A stretch of DNA of 64,000 nt from Rhodanobacter sp. C03 (lineage in GTDB: Bacteria; Pseudomonadota; Gammaproteobacteria; Xanthomonadales; Rhodanobacteraceae), in the NCBI RefSeq assembly GCF_002001175.1, contig NZ_MUNT01000006.1:62001-126000 (forward strand). The letters run 5' to 3'. Shown piece after piece: positions 32,882 to 42,684 of the stretch (within the stretch, counting starts at the first letter, position 1; each line of letters begins with the position of its first letter). Made by a program: the position numbers and the translations under genes. The notes below the pieces were generated by a model. The model was given only the letters and a program-made list of their open reading frames with translations, did no database searches and was not told where the DNA came from.

Positions 32882-34120
32882 TCAGTGGGTACTGCCGACC
32901 TGCAGCAGCTGACCTGGCTTCAGGACATTTCCGTGCAGATGATTCCAGCGCTGCAGCTCGGCCGTGCTCACGGCGTAACGACGGGCGATCTGCCACAGGC
33001 TTTCACCATCCTGCACGGTGTGGGTTTTTCGGCGCGTGCTGGCGACCGCCGGACTGCTGGCCGTGGTGGATGAGGCAACCGGATCGCTAGCACTGCCATC
33101 GACGAACGGAGGTGCCACCTTGGCGGTGGTGCCGCTCGTCTGATCCGGCAAGGCATCACGGAACTGCTGGGCGTGGCTGACCGGCAACAGCAAATACGAT
33201 GCGGCGGCGGTATCGACCGTGTTGCTGCGGAACGCGGCATTGAGATCCTTCAAGGCATCCACTGACATGCCGGCATGATCGGCTGCTTGTGCAATCGGCA
33301 TGGAGCGGGGGAGTGCCACCTGTACCAGGCGCTGTTCACTCAGCAGCGTGGGCAGGCTCACATTGAAGCGCTCCGGTTCGCGTACCACGCAGGCGATCGC
33401 GAGCAGCTTGGTCAGATGTTCGCGAGTCACCTTGCGCACCGGCCACGAGGGAATTACGGGCTTATTCGCTGGCATGCCATGCTGCTGGATCAATTTCCGT
33501 ACGGCGGATTCACCAGCGTTGTAGGCGTAATCGGCTACTCGCCAGTCGTGAAACTGGTTGTGGTATTGCTCGAGCAATTTCATCACGGCGTTGGCGGCAG
33601 CGGGCACATCAAGGCGGCCGTCGTAATGGCCATCGACACGCAATCCCATTGATCCGGCCGTGACCGGCATGATCTGCCACATGCCGGCAGGCAGGCTCCT
33701 GCGTCCAGGCACCGGCCGGAAATGACTCTCTACCCAGGGCAGCAACACGAATTCGCCCGCCACGTCGTATCGGGCAGCTACTTGCTGCACGTAGGCCAGT
33801 TGCGGCAACACTTCATGCAGCTGGTTCTCGAACTGCTGCGGATTGTGGGTATAGCGCCTGGCCCAGGTCAGGATCCCTGGGTCTGCATCACAGTCGGCCA
33901 TGGCAAAACTGCCGCGCAGCTGATCCCACATATCGACCGTCGCTGGCGTGACAGCGACTTTGTCGAGTACCGGTACGGCGGCGCTATCAATGGTCGTTGC
34001 CGTTGCTGCTGTTGGGGTCACGGTGACTTGTCGATGCGGTGCCTGCGAGGGTACGCCAGCGCAGGCGGCCAGCAGGATCGACAGTGCCAGCGGCAGCGCT
34101 TGGAGATGGCGCATCTTCAT
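32882..34120 (-). CDS. mltD: Membrane-bound lytic transglycosylase with LysM domain (MltD-like)
   Basis: A 412-residue lipoprotein that cleaves peptidoglycan glycan strands. The signal peptide ends in LLAAC (lipobox). The goose-type SLT domain carries the catalytic Glu in LPWVESHFRPVPG, then AGMWQIMPVTAGSMGL and DYAYNAGESAV. A single C-terminal LysM is present (HTVQDGESLWQIARRYAVS); E. coli MltD has two. The ATG at 34120 overlaps the gloB stop by one base (TGATG), so the pair is co-translated, an association also found in E. coli. Confidence 0.94.
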   Translation of the reverse strand: MKMRHLQALPLALSILLAACAGVPSQAPHRQVTVTPTAATATTIDSAAVPVLDKVAVTPATVDMWDQLRGSFAMADCDADPGILTWARRYTHNPQQFENQLHEVLPQLAYVQQVAARYDVAGEFVLLPWVESHFRPVPGRRSLPAGMWQIMPVTAGSMGLRVDGHYDGRLDVPAAANAVMKLLEQYHNQFHDWRVADYAYNAGESAVRKLIQQHGMPANKPVIPSWPVRKVTREHLTKLLAIACVVREPERFNVSLPTLLSEQRLVQVALPRSMPIAQAADHAGMSVDALKDLNAAFRSNTVDTAAASYLLLPVSHAQQFRDALPDQTSGTTAKVAPPFVDGSASDPVASSTTASSPAVASTRRKTHTVQDGESLWQIARRYAVSTAELQRWNHLHGNVLKPGQLLQVGSTH

Positions 34121-34917
34121 CAGCAAAATTCGTCCTTGGCGGCGCGCACGGCAGCAAAGCGGGCGACCCGATCGCTGTCGATGCCGTGTTGCCGGCACCA
34201 TGCAGCCACTGCATCGGTATCGACGCGCAGAAACGGGTTGGTCGCCAGCTCGCGGGCCAGTGCAATTGGCAGCGTCGGGCGAAGCTGCGCGCGCAGTGCC
34301 GAGACTTCCTGCAGACGCTGGTGCAGTTCGGGGTTCTCCGGTTCGATGGTGTGTGCAAAACGCCCGTTGGTCTCGGTGTATTCGTGGCCGCCGCAAACCA
34401 GGATTTCTCCCGGCAGGCTTGACAGACGATCCAGCGACGCGAGCATCTGGGCCGGACTGCCCTCAAACAGCCGCCCGCAGCCCAGACTGAACAAGGTATC
34501 GCCACACAGCAGCAGGCCTGCCCCGACGTAGGCGAGATGGCTGAGCGTATGGCCTGGAATGGCGATCACGTCAAAGCGAACCCGCGGCGACGCCAGCTCG
34601 ATCGTGTCGCCGTCATGTACCCGGACGGTGGCTGCCTCGATGCGTTCGTCGTCGGGCGCGTACACGGGCGCAGCATGCTGCCCGTGCAGTTCGGCGGCAC
34701 CGCCGATGTGATCATGATGATGATGCGTCAGCAGGATGGCACGCAGTCGCAGCTGTCGTGCGGCCAGGGCGTGCTCCACTACGCCAGCATCGCCGGGATC
34801 GACCACGATCGCATTGCCGTCGTCGTCGTGCAGCAGCCAGATGTAGTTGTCCAGCAGGGCTGGTAACGGGACGAGGTGCAAGATGGAGCTCCGCTGCGTT
34901 TTGCGTTTAAGGAACAT
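34120..34917 (-). CDS. gloB: Hydroxyacylglutathione hydrolase (glyoxalase II)
   Basis: A 265-residue metallo-beta-lactamase-fold enzyme that hydrolyses S-lactoylglutathione, completing methylglyoxal detoxification. The binuclear metal motif THHHHDHIGG, the GHTLSH motif, LLCGDTLFSLGCGRLFEG and GGHEYTETN are all present. The first ten residues (MFLKRKTQRS) exceed the usual start, so translation may begin slightly later. It is divergent from the YafS-like gene, as in E. coli. Confidence 0.95.
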   Translation of the reverse strand: MFLKRKTQRSSILHLVPLPALLDNYIWLLHDDDGNAIVVDPGDAGVVEHALAARQLRLRAILLTHHHHDHIGGAAELHGQHAAPVYAPDDERIEAATVRVHDGDTIELASPRVRFDVIAIPGHTLSHLAYVGAGLLLCGDTLFSLGCGRLFEGSPAQMLASLDRLSSLPGEILVCGGHEYTETNGRFAHTIEPENPELHQRLQEVSALRAQLRPTLPIALARELATNPFLRVDTDAVAAWCRQHGIDSDRVARFAAVRAAKDEFC

Positions 34918-35135
34918 CCGGTGAAGCGGATGCTGATTCCTTGGCGAACGACAGACGCAGCCATCCGGGGCGTGCGTGAAGCGCCCGACTATAGACAGGC
35001 TCCGCCGCAGGCTCGTTAGCAGATCGTTAACCGGGCATTTGATTGTTCAGCTGCGTGCGGCAGTACCGTTTCCTCTGCTGCCGGCGCTCACCAACGGCTA
35101 CACTCTGCAGACAGAATTGGGATCAGGCCGGCTGC

Positions 35136-35825
35136 ATGCTTCAACGTGATCGCGACATCTATGCCAGTGCGCCGTTGCGCCGATTGCTGGATGAGCAGAC
35201 GCGTGTGATGGCTACCGATTTGCAGCGCTGTTTCGGCACGCATGGACTCCTGCTGAGCGCGACCATCAACGATGCGCCACCCGTGTTGCCGTTGCTGGGC
35301 AGCTGGACTCGGTTGTGCGTGAGCAACAACCGTTATCGCGGGGATCTGCACGCCACCGTGGACGAGCCATTGCCCTTTGTCGACGATGCGTTTGAGCTCG
35401 TGCTGTTGCGTCACGCACTGGAGGTCGTACCGGCACCCTCATACGTACTCGCCGAAGCGGTTCGCGTGCTGGCGCCCGGCGGCGTGCTGGTGGTGACCGG
35501 CGTGCATCCGCTCAGCGTCTGGGCACCGTGGTTCTGGTGGCGTACGCGTGGCCGGCAACCGGTTCTGCAGGTACCGCTGCGGCTCAGTCTTGGCCTGCAG
35601 CAGGCCGGACTGGAGATCGAGCGGGCGCAACGGGTGGGCCGTACATGGCCAGCCGACAGGCCGGCAGCGGGCCCGACTGGCGTGAATGCATGGGGCGGCG
35701 GTTTTGTGCTGATCGCGCGCAAGCGTCGCCGCATGGCCACGCCGCTGCGGATCAAACCGGCACCTGTGCGGGTACCGGCCAACAGTCGACTGTCGCCTGG
35801 TACGCGGCGCAGTTCGGCGCTGTGA
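35136..35825 (+). CDS. SAM-dependent methyltransferase, YafS-like
   Basis: A 229-residue class I methyltransferase-like protein. It contains [21 protein letters not shown] (motif II/post-II) and [17 protein letters not shown] (motif III), then [17 protein letters not shown]. The glycine-rich SAM motif I is degenerate, as in the UbiE-like YafS group. The gloB/yafS/rnhA/dnaQ arrangement is the same as in E. coli, which supports orthology. The ATG at 35136 is chosen because residues before it are Cys/Arg-rich and non-conserved. Function unknown. Confidence 0.85.
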   Translation: MLQRDRDIYASAPLRRLLDEQTRVMATDLQRCFGTHGLLLSATINDAPPVLPLLGSWTRLCVSNNRYRGDLHATVDEPLPFVDDAFELVLLRHALEVVPAPSYVLAEAVRVLAPGGVLVVTGVHPLSVWAPWFWWRTRGRQPVLQVPLRLSLGLQQAGLEIERAQRVGRTWPADRPAAGPTGVNAWGGGFVLIARKRRRMATPLRIKPAPVRVPANSRLSPGTRRSSAL

Positions 35826-35850
35826 CTTTCAATGGAATACGTGGACAACG

Positions 35851-36294
35851 ATGAGCGAAGTGGAAGCATTTACCGATGGTGCCTGTCTGGGCAATCCGGG
35901 TCCCGGTGGCTGGGCTGCCCTGCTGCGGGCCAAGGGCAGCGAACGCATGGTCGCCGGTGGTGATCCGGCCACCACCAACAACCGGATGGAGCTGATGGCG
36001 GCGATCGGTGCGCTGGAGGCACTGAAGCGCCCGTGCCAGGTGATGCTCACCACCGACTCGCGCTATGTGATGCAGGGCATCGAGGAGTGGGTGCCGAAGT
36101 GGCGCGCGAACGGCTGGCGTACCGCCGACAAGAAGCCGGTGAAGAACCAGGATCTCTGGCAGCGCCTGTCCGCGGCGGTCAGCACGCATCAGGTGCGCTG
36201 GAAGTGGGTGAAGGGCCATAACGGACATGCCGAGAACGAGCGGGTCGACCAGGCTGCGCGTGAACAGGCCGAACTGATGAAGGGCGCCGCATGA
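35851..36294 (+). CDS. rnhA: Ribonuclease HI
   Basis: A 147-residue nuclease that removes RNA from RNA-DNA hybrids. The catalytic acidic residues are visible: Asp in [11 protein letters not shown], Glu in NNRMELMA, Asp in [11 protein letters not shown] and Asp in [13 protein letters not shown], plus the substrate-binding HNGHAEN loop. The start ATG lies 25 bases after the methyltransferase stop, and the stop overlaps dnaQ by 4 bases. Confidence 0.98.
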   Translation: MSEVEAFTDGACLGNPGPGGWAALLRAKGSERMVAGGDPATTNNRMELMAAIGALEALKRPCQVMLTTDSRYVMQGIEEWVPKWRANGWRTADKKPVKNQDLWQRLSAAVSTHQVRWKWVKGHNGHAENERVDQAAREQAELMKGAA

Positions 36295-36995
36295 GACAGA
36301 TCGTTCTCGACACGGAAACCACCGGCCTGGAAGTTCGCCAGGGGCATCGGCTGATCGAGATTGCCTGCGTCGAGATGGTCGAGCGCCGGCTCACCGGCCA
36401 GCACTACCAGACGTATCTCAACCCGGAGCGTGCGATCGACGAAGGTGCGCGGCAGGTCACCGGCATTGCCGACGAATTCCTGCTCGACAAGCCGCATTTC
36501 GCCGAGGTGGTGGAAGAGTTCCTCGCCTTTATCGATGGCGCCGAACTGATCATCCACAACGCCGGTTTCGATATCGGGTTTCTCGATGCCGAGCTGGGGC
36601 GGTTGGACAACGGCAGTGGCCGAATCGGCGATCGCTGCAGCGTGCTCGACACGCTGGTGATGGCGCGCGAACGCTATCCGGGCCAGCGCAACAGTCTCGA
36701 TGCGCTGTGCAAGCGCTTGGGGGTGGACAACTCGCGGCGTGACCTGCACGGCGGCCTGATCGACGCGCAGTTGCTTGCTGATGTCTATCTGGCGATGACG
36801 TCGGGGCAGGAGGCGTTCGATCTCGGTTTCGGTGGTGCGGGCGAGCAGCGCACTACGGCGGCTATCGCGCCGGTGGCCTTGCATGCGCGTCCGCTGGTTC
36901 TGCATGCGTCGATGGAAGAGTTGGCTTTACATGAGCAGCGGCTGGATGCGTTGGACAAGAGTGCGGGTGGGGTGAGTGTTTGGCGGGTGGAGTGA
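36291..36995 (+). CDS. dnaQ: DNA polymerase III epsilon subunit (3'-5' proofreading exonuclease)
   Basis: A 234-residue DEDDh exonuclease. ExoI is [10 protein letters not shown], Exo[18 protein letters not shown], and Exo[19 protein letters not shown] with the catalytic His. The C-terminal part (from about 185) includes the low-complexity linker and the segment that binds the polymerase alpha subunit. It overlaps rnhA (ATGA). In E. coli rnhA and dnaQ are divergent; here both are rightward. Confidence 0.97.
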   Translation: MRQIVLDTETTGLEVRQGHRLIEIACVEMVERRLTGQHYQTYLNPERAIDEGARQVTGIADEFLLDKPHFAEVVEEFLAFIDGAELIIHNAGFDIGFLDAELGRLDNGSGRIGDRCSVLDTLVMARERYPGQRNSLDALCKRLGVDNSRRDLHGGLIDAQLLADVYLAMTSGQEAFDLGFGGAGEQRTTAAIAPVALHARPLVLHASMEELALHEQRLDALDKSAGGVSVWRVE

Positions 36996-37051
36996 TTTTT
37001 CTGGAGAGGTAAACGTCGCACGCTCGATGTGGCGAGGTGTAGGGTGGGATT

Positions 37052-37160
37052 GTTCGGCCCATCCTTGGGCCGAACCCCTTCGCTTCGCTGCGGGGCCAGC
37101 CATTCGGCTGTCCAAATTCGTTTCGGACGAATTTGTCGAACCGGGTGGGTTCTCACCCAG
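37052..37160. repeat. Cluster of three hairpins downstream of dnaQ
   Basis: Three palindromes follow one another: 37052-37061 with 37066-37075 (10 bp exact), 37114-37121 with 37127-37134 (8 bp exact), and GGGTG/CACCC at about 37143-37158. They lie between dnaQ and the tRNA-Ser terminator and look like a composite intergenic repeat of the REP/boundary type. No open frame is convincing. Confidence 0.55.
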
Positions 37161-37170
37161 CCGTCACCAT

Positions 37171-37301
<131 letters not shown>

Positions 37302-37412
37302 AGTGGATTGCATGGTGGCTCATGCGAGCCGGGGATGATACGCGAGAGGACTTGCCGTGACAACCAGCAGTAGTTCCGGCATGCTGCAGCAGCTCGCCTT
37401 ACCTGAAAGCCC

Positions 37413-38114
37413 ATGATCGAATTCGGACACGGAACGCATGTCGGCCTGCGCCGCACGCGCAATGAGGATACCTATTACGCCGACGCCTCACTGGGGCTGT
37501 TTCTGGTGGCCGACGGCATGGGCGGTCATCAGCATGGCGAGGTTGCATCCGCTTTGGTGCGTGATGCGATGGTTGATCTGGTCGGCCGTGGACACAGCCT
37601 GATCGAGGCTGTGCAGGGTGCGGCTGAACGGCTGCAGGCGCATGCCCGACCCAGCTTCGACGTGCTGCCGATGGGCACCACGATTGCGGCATTGCGGCTG
37701 ACAAGCGATGGCTACGAAGTCGCCTGGGTAGGCGACAGTCGGATCTACCTGTGGAAGCGGGAGTTGCGGCAGATCAGCCATGACCACTCGCTGGTGCAGG
37801 CGCTGGTCGAGGCTGGCCGGCTCGATCCGGCACAGGCCTCGCAACACCCGCAACGCAATGTGCTTACCCAGGCACTGGGTGTGACCGCAGCCGAGCAGCT
37901 GCACATCGGCATGGCACGCGGTCAGCTTGAGCCAGGCATGGGTTTCCTGCTGTGCAGTGACGGCCTGACCGAAGGCGTCAGCGACGCGTCGATCGCACGA
38001 ACGGTTGCGCGTACCGATCTGGCGTCGCAGGAATGCGTCGATCAGTTGCTGCTCAGCGCACTCGATGGCGGTGGCGACGACAACATCACCGCGATCATCG
38101 TGCGCTCCAGCTGA
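37413..38114 (+). CDS. PP2C-family serine/threonine protein phosphatase
   Basis: A 233-residue metal-dependent phosphatase of the bacterial PPM/Stp1 type. Diagnostic motifs are RRTRNEDTYY, LFLVADGMGGHQHGE, MGTTIAALRL, VAWVGDSRIYLW, LLCSDGLTEGV and GGGDDNITAIIV, which supply the two-metal aspartates. No Hanks-type kinase, FHA protein or type VI genes are adjacent, so its substrate kinase must be encoded elsewhere. Confidence 0.93.
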   Translation: MIEFGHGTHVGLRRTRNEDTYYADASLGLFLVADGMGGHQHGEVASALVRDAMVDLVGRGHSLIEAVQGAAERLQAHARPSFDVLPMGTTIAALRLTSDGYEVAWVGDSRIYLWKRELRQISHDHSLVQALVEAGRLDPAQASQHPQRNVLTQALGVTAAEQLHIGMARGQLEPGMGFLLCSDGLTEGVSDASIARTVARTDLASQECVDQLLLSALDGGGDDNITAIIVRSS

Positions 38115-38222
38115 AGCTTTCCTTGGTGGTGAGTGGTCAGGATGCGTTGCTCCGCTGATGCCGGATCAGTCATTGAAACGAAAGTGAGCTGACCGCGATT
38201 CCGGCATGTCTGCGAAATGGAA

Positions 38223-38250
38223 AGGGCCGGATGATTCCGGCCCTCTTGTT
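38223..38250. terminator. Terminator between convergent PP2C and ppsA genes
   Basis: An exact 8-bp stem (38223-38230 with 38237-38244), a 6-base loop and CTTGTT on the + strand. It probably serves the PP2C gene and perhaps ppsA. Confidence 0.65.
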
Positions 38251-38274
38251 CCATGGCAATGGCAGTCAGCCGGC

Positions 38275-40647
38275 TCAGCTGGCTTTCTTTTTCGCCAGTA
38301 GCAGCCAGGTATCGACCACGGTGTCCGGGTTCAGCGACAGCGATTCGATCCCTTGTTCCATCAGCCACTCGGCCAGATCCGGATGGTCGCTCGGGCCCTG
38401 GCCACAGATGCCGATGTACTTGCCCTTGGCGCGGGCGGTCTTGATCGCCATCGACAGCAGCTTCTTCACCGCCGGGTCGCGTTCGTCGAACAGGCTGGCG
38501 ACGATGCTGGAGTCGCGGTCGAGACCGAGGGTGAGCTGGGTCAGATCGTTGGAGCCGATCGAGAAGCCGTCGAAGATATCGAGGAATTCATCGGCGAGCA
38601 GGGCGTTCGAGGGCACCTCGCACATCATGATGATCTTTAGGTCGTGCTCGCCCTGCTTGAGGCCGTTTTTGGCCAGCACTTCGATCACCTTGCGGCCTTC
38701 GCCCAAGGTGCGCACGAACGGGATCATCACCCATACGTTGTCCAGGCCCATCACTTCACGCACGCGCTTGACCGCCTTGCACTCCAGTCCGAACGCCTCG
38801 GCGAAGCTCGGATCGACGTAGCGACTGGCGCCGCGGAAACCGATCATCGGGTTTTCTTCGTGCGGCTCGTAACGCGAGCCGCCGAGCAGGCCGGCGTATT
38901 CGTTCGACTTGAAATCCGACAGGCGCACGATCACCGGCTTCGGATAGACCGAGGCGGCGATGGTGGCGATGCCTTCGGCAAGGCGATCCACATAGAAGCT
39001 CACCGGATCGGCGTAGCCGGCGATGCGTTCGTCGATCTTCGCCTTGGTCTCGGCGTCCTGCTTGGCGTATTCCAGCAGCGCCTTCGGATGCACGCCGATG
39101 TGGCTGGCGATGATCATCTCGAGGCGAGCCAGGCCGATGCCGGCATTCGGCAGCATGCCGAAGTCGAACGCGCGCTCCGGGTTCGCCACGTTCATCATGA
39201 TCTTCAGCGGCGCTTCGGGCATGTCGCCCAGGTCGGCGGTGACACGCTCGAACTTCAGGATGCCTTCGTAGATCGTGCCGGTGTCGCCCTCGGCACAGGA
39301 GACAGTGACCTCGGTGCCGTCGGGGATCAGCTCCAGCGCATTGCCGGTGCCGACCACGGCCGGTACGCCAAGCTCACGCGCGATGATCGCCGCATGGCAG
39401 GTGCGGCCGCCGCGGTTGGTGACGATCGCGGAGGCACGCTTCATTACCGGCTCCCAATCGGGATCGGTCATGTCGGCGATCAGCACGTCGCCCGGCTGCA
39501 CCTTGTTCATGTCGCTCAGCGAGCGGATCACGCGCGCCTTGCCGGCGCCGATCTTCTGGCCGATCGAACGACCTTCGGCGAGCACCTTGCCTTTCTCGCT
39601 GAGATGGAAGCGCTCGAGCTGGGTCGTGTGCGAGCGCGACTTCACCGTCTCCGGGCGCGCCTGCACGATGTAGATCTTGCCGGTGTTGCCGTCCTTCGCC
39701 CACTCGATGTCCATCGGGCGGTCGTAATGCTTTTCGATGATCAGCGACTGACGCGCCAGCTCCTGCACGTCCTCGTCGTTGATGCAGAACCTATTGCGCA
39801 TTTCCGCTGGCGTGTCCTCGGTGCGGACGCGTTCGCCGGGCGCGCTGGAATAGACCATGCGCAGCTGCTTGGCACCGAGATTGCGACGCAGCACGGCCGG
39901 CTTGCCGTCGCGCAGGGTCGGCTTGAACACGTAGAACTCATCCGGATTGACTGCGCCCTGCACGACCATCTCGCCTAGGCCATAGCTACCGGTCACGAAT
40001 ACCACGTCACGGAAGCCGGACTCGGTGTCCAGGGTGAACAGCACGCCGGACGCGCCGACATCGGAGCGCACCATCAACTGCACACCGGCGGACAGGAACA
40101 CGTCCTCGTGCTTGAAGCCCTGGTGCACGCGATAGGCGATCGCGCGGTCGTTGTACAGCGAGGCGAAGACTTCCTTCACCTTGTGCAGCACGTCGTCGAT
40201 GCCGACCACGTTGAGGAAGGTTTCCTGCTGGCCAGCGAACGAGGCGTCCGGCAGATCCTCGGCCGTGGCCGACGAGCGTACGGCGACGGCGATGTCCTCG
40301 GCGCCAGCGTCCTTGCACAGCTTGATATAGGCCGCGCGGATAGCCTGCTCGAGCTCGGCCGGCAGGGCAGTGTCGACGATCCAGCCACGGATCTCCTTGC
40401 CGGCCGCGACCAGTGTGTCTACATCATCGACATCAAGCGATGCGAGACGCTCCTGGATGCGCTTGGCCAGGCCGCTCTTTTCCAGATACTGCTGGAAGGC
40501 GTCAGCGGTGGTGGCGAAGCCACCCGGCACGGACACACCAAGTTTGGCGAGGTTGCCGATCATTTCGCCGAGCGAGGCGTTCTTGCCGCCGACCTTGCCC
40601 AGGTCAGTCATGCGCAGTTGGTCGAGCCAAAGCACCAGATCGTTCAA
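38275..40647 (-). CDS. ppsA: Phosphoenolpyruvate synthase
   Basis: A 790-residue gluconeogenic enzyme making PEP from pyruvate and ATP. The ATP-grasp domain starts [10 protein letters not shown], the phospho-histidine is in [15 protein letters not shown], and the PEP/TIM-barrel domain has GFRGASRY and the [16 protein letters not shown] region. I place the start at a TTG (40647): GAGGAG lies 7 bases upstream and the length then equals the 792 residues of E. coli PpsA, whereas the longer open frame adds Pro/Cys-rich residues. It is divergent from its regulator ppsR. Confidence 0.96.
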   Translation of the reverse strand: MNDLVLWLDQLRMTDLGKVGGKNASLGEMIGNLAKLGVSVPGGFATTADAFQQYLEKSGLAKRIQERLASLDVDDVDTLVAAGKEIRGWIVDTALPAELEQAIRAAYIKLCKDAGAEDIAVAVRSSATAEDLPDASFAGQQETFLNVVGIDDVLHKVKEVFASLYNDRAIAYRVHQGFKHEDVFLSAGVQLMVRSDVGASGVLFTLDTESGFRDVVFVTGSYGLGEMVVQGAVNPDEFYVFKPTLRDGKPAVLRRNLGAKQLRMVYSSAPGERVRTEDTPAEMRNRFCINDEDVQELARQSLIIEKHYDRPMDIEWAKDGNTGKIYIVQARPETVKSRSHTTQLERFHLSEKGKVLAEGRSIGQKIGAGKARVIRSLSDMNKVQPGDVLIADMTDPDWEPVMKRASAIVTNRGGRTCHAAIIARELGVPAVVGTGNALELIPDGTEVTVSCAEGDTGTIYEGILKFERVTADLGDMPEAPLKIMMNVANPERAFDFGMLPNAGIGLARLEMIIASHIGVHPKALLEYAKQDAETKAKIDERIAGYADPVSFYVDRLAEGIATIAASVYPKPVIVRLSDFKSNEYAGLLGGSRYEPHEENPMIGFRGASRYVDPSFAEAFGLECKAVKRVREVMGLDNVWVMIPFVRTLGEGRKVIEVLAKNGLKQGEHDLKIIMMCEVPSNALLADEFLDIFDGFSIGSNDLTQLTLGLDRDSSIVASLFDERDPAVKKLLSMAIKTARAKGKYIGICGQGPSDHPDLAEWLMEQGIESLSLNPDTVVDTWLLLAKKKAS

Positions 40648-40878
40648 GGGTGTCTCCTCAAGAGCTTTCGATGGATAACGGTATGGATGCGGCAGGCAGA
40701 CCGGAGGCGGGCTGCAAAGGACTGGTATTGTCCGCTGCCGATGATGCACAGCACAAGAAGACCATTGCCCGGGGATGTCATTCCAACGGCATACCAGTCA
40801 GCTGACGGTCAATCGGCGACAGGGTTTTGTGCTTGCGCTAAGGTGCGAACAAACGCACCCACGCGATCGGGACACTGT

Positions 40879-41694
40879 ATGCAGCGCACGGTTTTCTTCA
40901 TCTCCGACTCCACTGGTATTACCGCGGAGACGATCGGCAACAGCATCCTGGCGCAATTCGAGGGCGTGCAGTTCGACAAGCACCGCCTGCCATTCACCGA
41001 CAATGCGCACAAGGCGGAGGCGGCCGCGTTGCGCATCAAGACCAACTACGCGCAGAGCGGACAACGCCCAATCGTGGTCAACACCATGGCCGAACGCGCG
41101 CTGTGCGACATCGTTGCCGCCAGTGGCGCGCTGATGCTGGATGTATTTGCACCGTTCATCGGACCACTGGAAGAGGAGCTGGCGACCAAGCGCTCGGGTG
41201 CGGTCAATCGCTCGCATGGCATGGTCGATTACGCCAAGTACGAGGCACGTATCAATGCGACCAACTACGCGCTTTCCCATGATGACGGCATGGACGTGGA
41301 TTATTCCCAGGCCGACCTGATCCTGGTCGGGGTATCGCGGTCTGGCAAGACGCCCACCTGTCTGTATATGGCCTTGCATTACGGTGTCAGTGCCGCCAAC
41401 TATCCGCTGACCGACGAGGACCTGGAAAAACTGGAACTGCCGGTGCGCCTGCGCCCGTACCGGGATCGGTTGTTCGGCTTGACCATCGATCCGCAGCGGC
41501 TGACGCAGATCCGCGAGCAGCGTCGCGCGGGCAGCCGTTATGCCACCTTGAAGCAATGCCGCTGGGAGCTGGAGCAGGCCGATCGGCTGATGCGCCAGGC
41601 CGGCATTCCCAGCCTCAACACCACGCATGTGTCGATCGAGGAGATCGCCAGCAAGATCTTTGACCGCTTCGGGATCGAGCGGACCATGTTCTGA
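40879..41694 (+). CDS. ppsR: PEP synthase regulatory protein (kinase/pyrophosphorylase)
   Basis: A 271-residue DUF299 protein that inactivates PEP synthase by ADP-dependent threonine phosphorylation and reactivates it by pyrophosphorolysis. The P-loop-like GVSRSGKTPTCLYMA and FFISDSTGITAETIG are diagnostic, and the divergent ppsA confirms the pairing. The ATG at 40879 matches the family N-terminus; the frame is open much further upstream by chance antisense to ppsA. Confidence 0.96.
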   Translation: MQRTVFFISDSTGITAETIGNSILAQFEGVQFDKHRLPFTDNAHKAEAAALRIKTNYAQSGQRPIVVNTMAERALCDIVAASGALMLDVFAPFIGPLEEELATKRSGAVNRSHGMVDYAKYEARINATNYALSHDDGMDVDYSQADLILVGVSRSGKTPTCLYMALHYGVSAANYPLTDEDLEKLELPVRLRPYRDRLFGLTIDPQRLTQIREQRRAGSRYATLKQCRWELEQADRLMRQAGIPSLNTTHVSIEEIASKIFDRFGIERTMF

Positions 41695-41721
41695 TTGCCG
41701 ACTGGAGTTGCCACGCCTTTT

Positions 41722-42183
41722 ATGAGTGCCGTACTGGACAATCGCCATAGCCTGCTGCCGGGACGCTTCGAGTTCCTGATGGGGCTGTATGCGGAGAACT
41801 ATCACCGGCTGACGCGTCTGTTCGCGCCGCAGCAACTCGCGCCTGGTCGCTATGTCTCCGACGTGGATGACGGACTGGACGTGCATCTGCATATACAGGA
41901 ATGCCATCCCTACACGTTGGAGCTGGAGCTCACCTACGGCTTCGTTGATGCACATACGGGCCAGCGTGCGCCATCGGCACAGCTTCGGATGTATACCGAT
42001 GCGCATGTGGCCGAGGCGCTGCACTGCCACCCCGGCCGACACTTGTGGCAGGTGCTGGGGCCGTTCACGCCAGCGCATACCGTGTTCCAGCATCGGCTGC
42101 GCATGAACGGGTTTCTCTCGCGCTGGCTGGAATATCTGGTGGAGCAGGGACATTCCACCGATACGCTGCGGCCGGTGACTTGA
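41722..42183 (+). CDS. DUF1249 family protein (YqiB-like)
   Basis: A 153-residue cytosolic protein of unknown function. It has the family features LMGLYAENYHRLTRLF, a central beta-rich segment with HLHIQECHPYTLELELTY, and LRMYTDAHVAEALHC near the end, followed by NGFLSRWLEYLVEQGH. It sits 27 bases after ppsR. The ATG at 41722 lacks an ideal ribosome site; a TTG at 41695 is the alternative. Confidence 0.85.
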   Translation: MSAVLDNRHSLLPGRFEFLMGLYAENYHRLTRLFAPQQLAPGRYVSDVDDGLDVHLHIQECHPYTLELELTYGFVDAHTGQRAPSAQLRMYTDAHVAEALHCHPGRHLWQVLGPFTPAHTVFQHRLRMNGFLSRWLEYLVEQGHSTDTLRPVT

Positions 42184-42213
42184 ATTGATCGGCGCGGCCA
42201 AACGACAGGCAAC

Positions 42214-42240
42214 AAAAAACCCGCACTAGGCGGGCTTTCC
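42214..42240. terminator. Terminator shared by DUF1249 gene and leftward tRNAs
   Basis: CCCGC/GCGGG stem with an ACTAG loop, flanked by AAAAAA on the left (T-tract for the minus strand) and CTTTCCGTTT on the right. It is therefore usable in both directions. Confidence 0.75.
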
Positions 42241-42247
42241 GTTTCAG

Positions 42248-42324
42248 TGGCGGAGCGGACGGGACTCGAACCCGCGACCTCCGGCGTGACAGGCCAGCAT
42301 TCTAACCAACTGAACTACCGCTCC
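42248..42324 (-). tRNA. tRNA-Asp (anticodon GTC), second copy
   Basis: Acceptor GGAGCGG/CCGCTCC, G73, anticodon loop CTGTCAC, encoded CCA. Apart from one compensated acceptor pair it is identical to the copy at 30586. Confidence 0.97.
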
Positions 42325-42354
42325 ACATTTCTTTCCAGCTATTGCGGGCCAACT

Positions 42355-42430
42355 TGGCGTCCCCACGGGGATTCGAACCCCGGTCGCCACCGTGAAAGGG
42401 TGATGTCCTAGGCCTCTAGACGATGGGGAC
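42355..42430 (-). tRNA. tRNA-Glu (anticodon TTC)
   Basis: Acceptor GTCCCCA/TGGGGAC, G73, anticodon loop CTTTCAC, encoded CCA. Middle gene of a leftward Ala-Glu-Asp run. Confidence 0.97.
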
Positions 42431-42439
42431 AATTCAAGT

Positions 42440-42515
42440 TGGTGGAGCCAGGCGGGATCGAACCGCCGACCTCCTGCATGCCATGCAGGCGCTCTCCCAG
42501 CTGAGCTATGGCCCC
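42440..42515 (-). tRNA. tRNA-Ala (anticodon GGC)
   Basis: Acceptor GGGGCCA/TGGCTCC (one G-U), A73, anticodon loop ATGGCAT, encoded CCA. First gene of the leftward run; its promoter should lie in 42516-42684, where I did not find a clear one. Confidence 0.96.
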
Positions 42516-42684
42516 GCCGCTGGAAGCCCGAAAGAATAGGTCCGAGTCAGATATCCGTCAAGCTTTTTTTCACGTTCGGTGAACGATGGCAGTCAAGCTC
42601 ATGCATGGCAGCCGTCGGCGCTTGCGCAGAAGTCGATCGTCGTTCGTTTAAGCTGCAGCGATCTGATGCTTGAAGAGTCGTGGC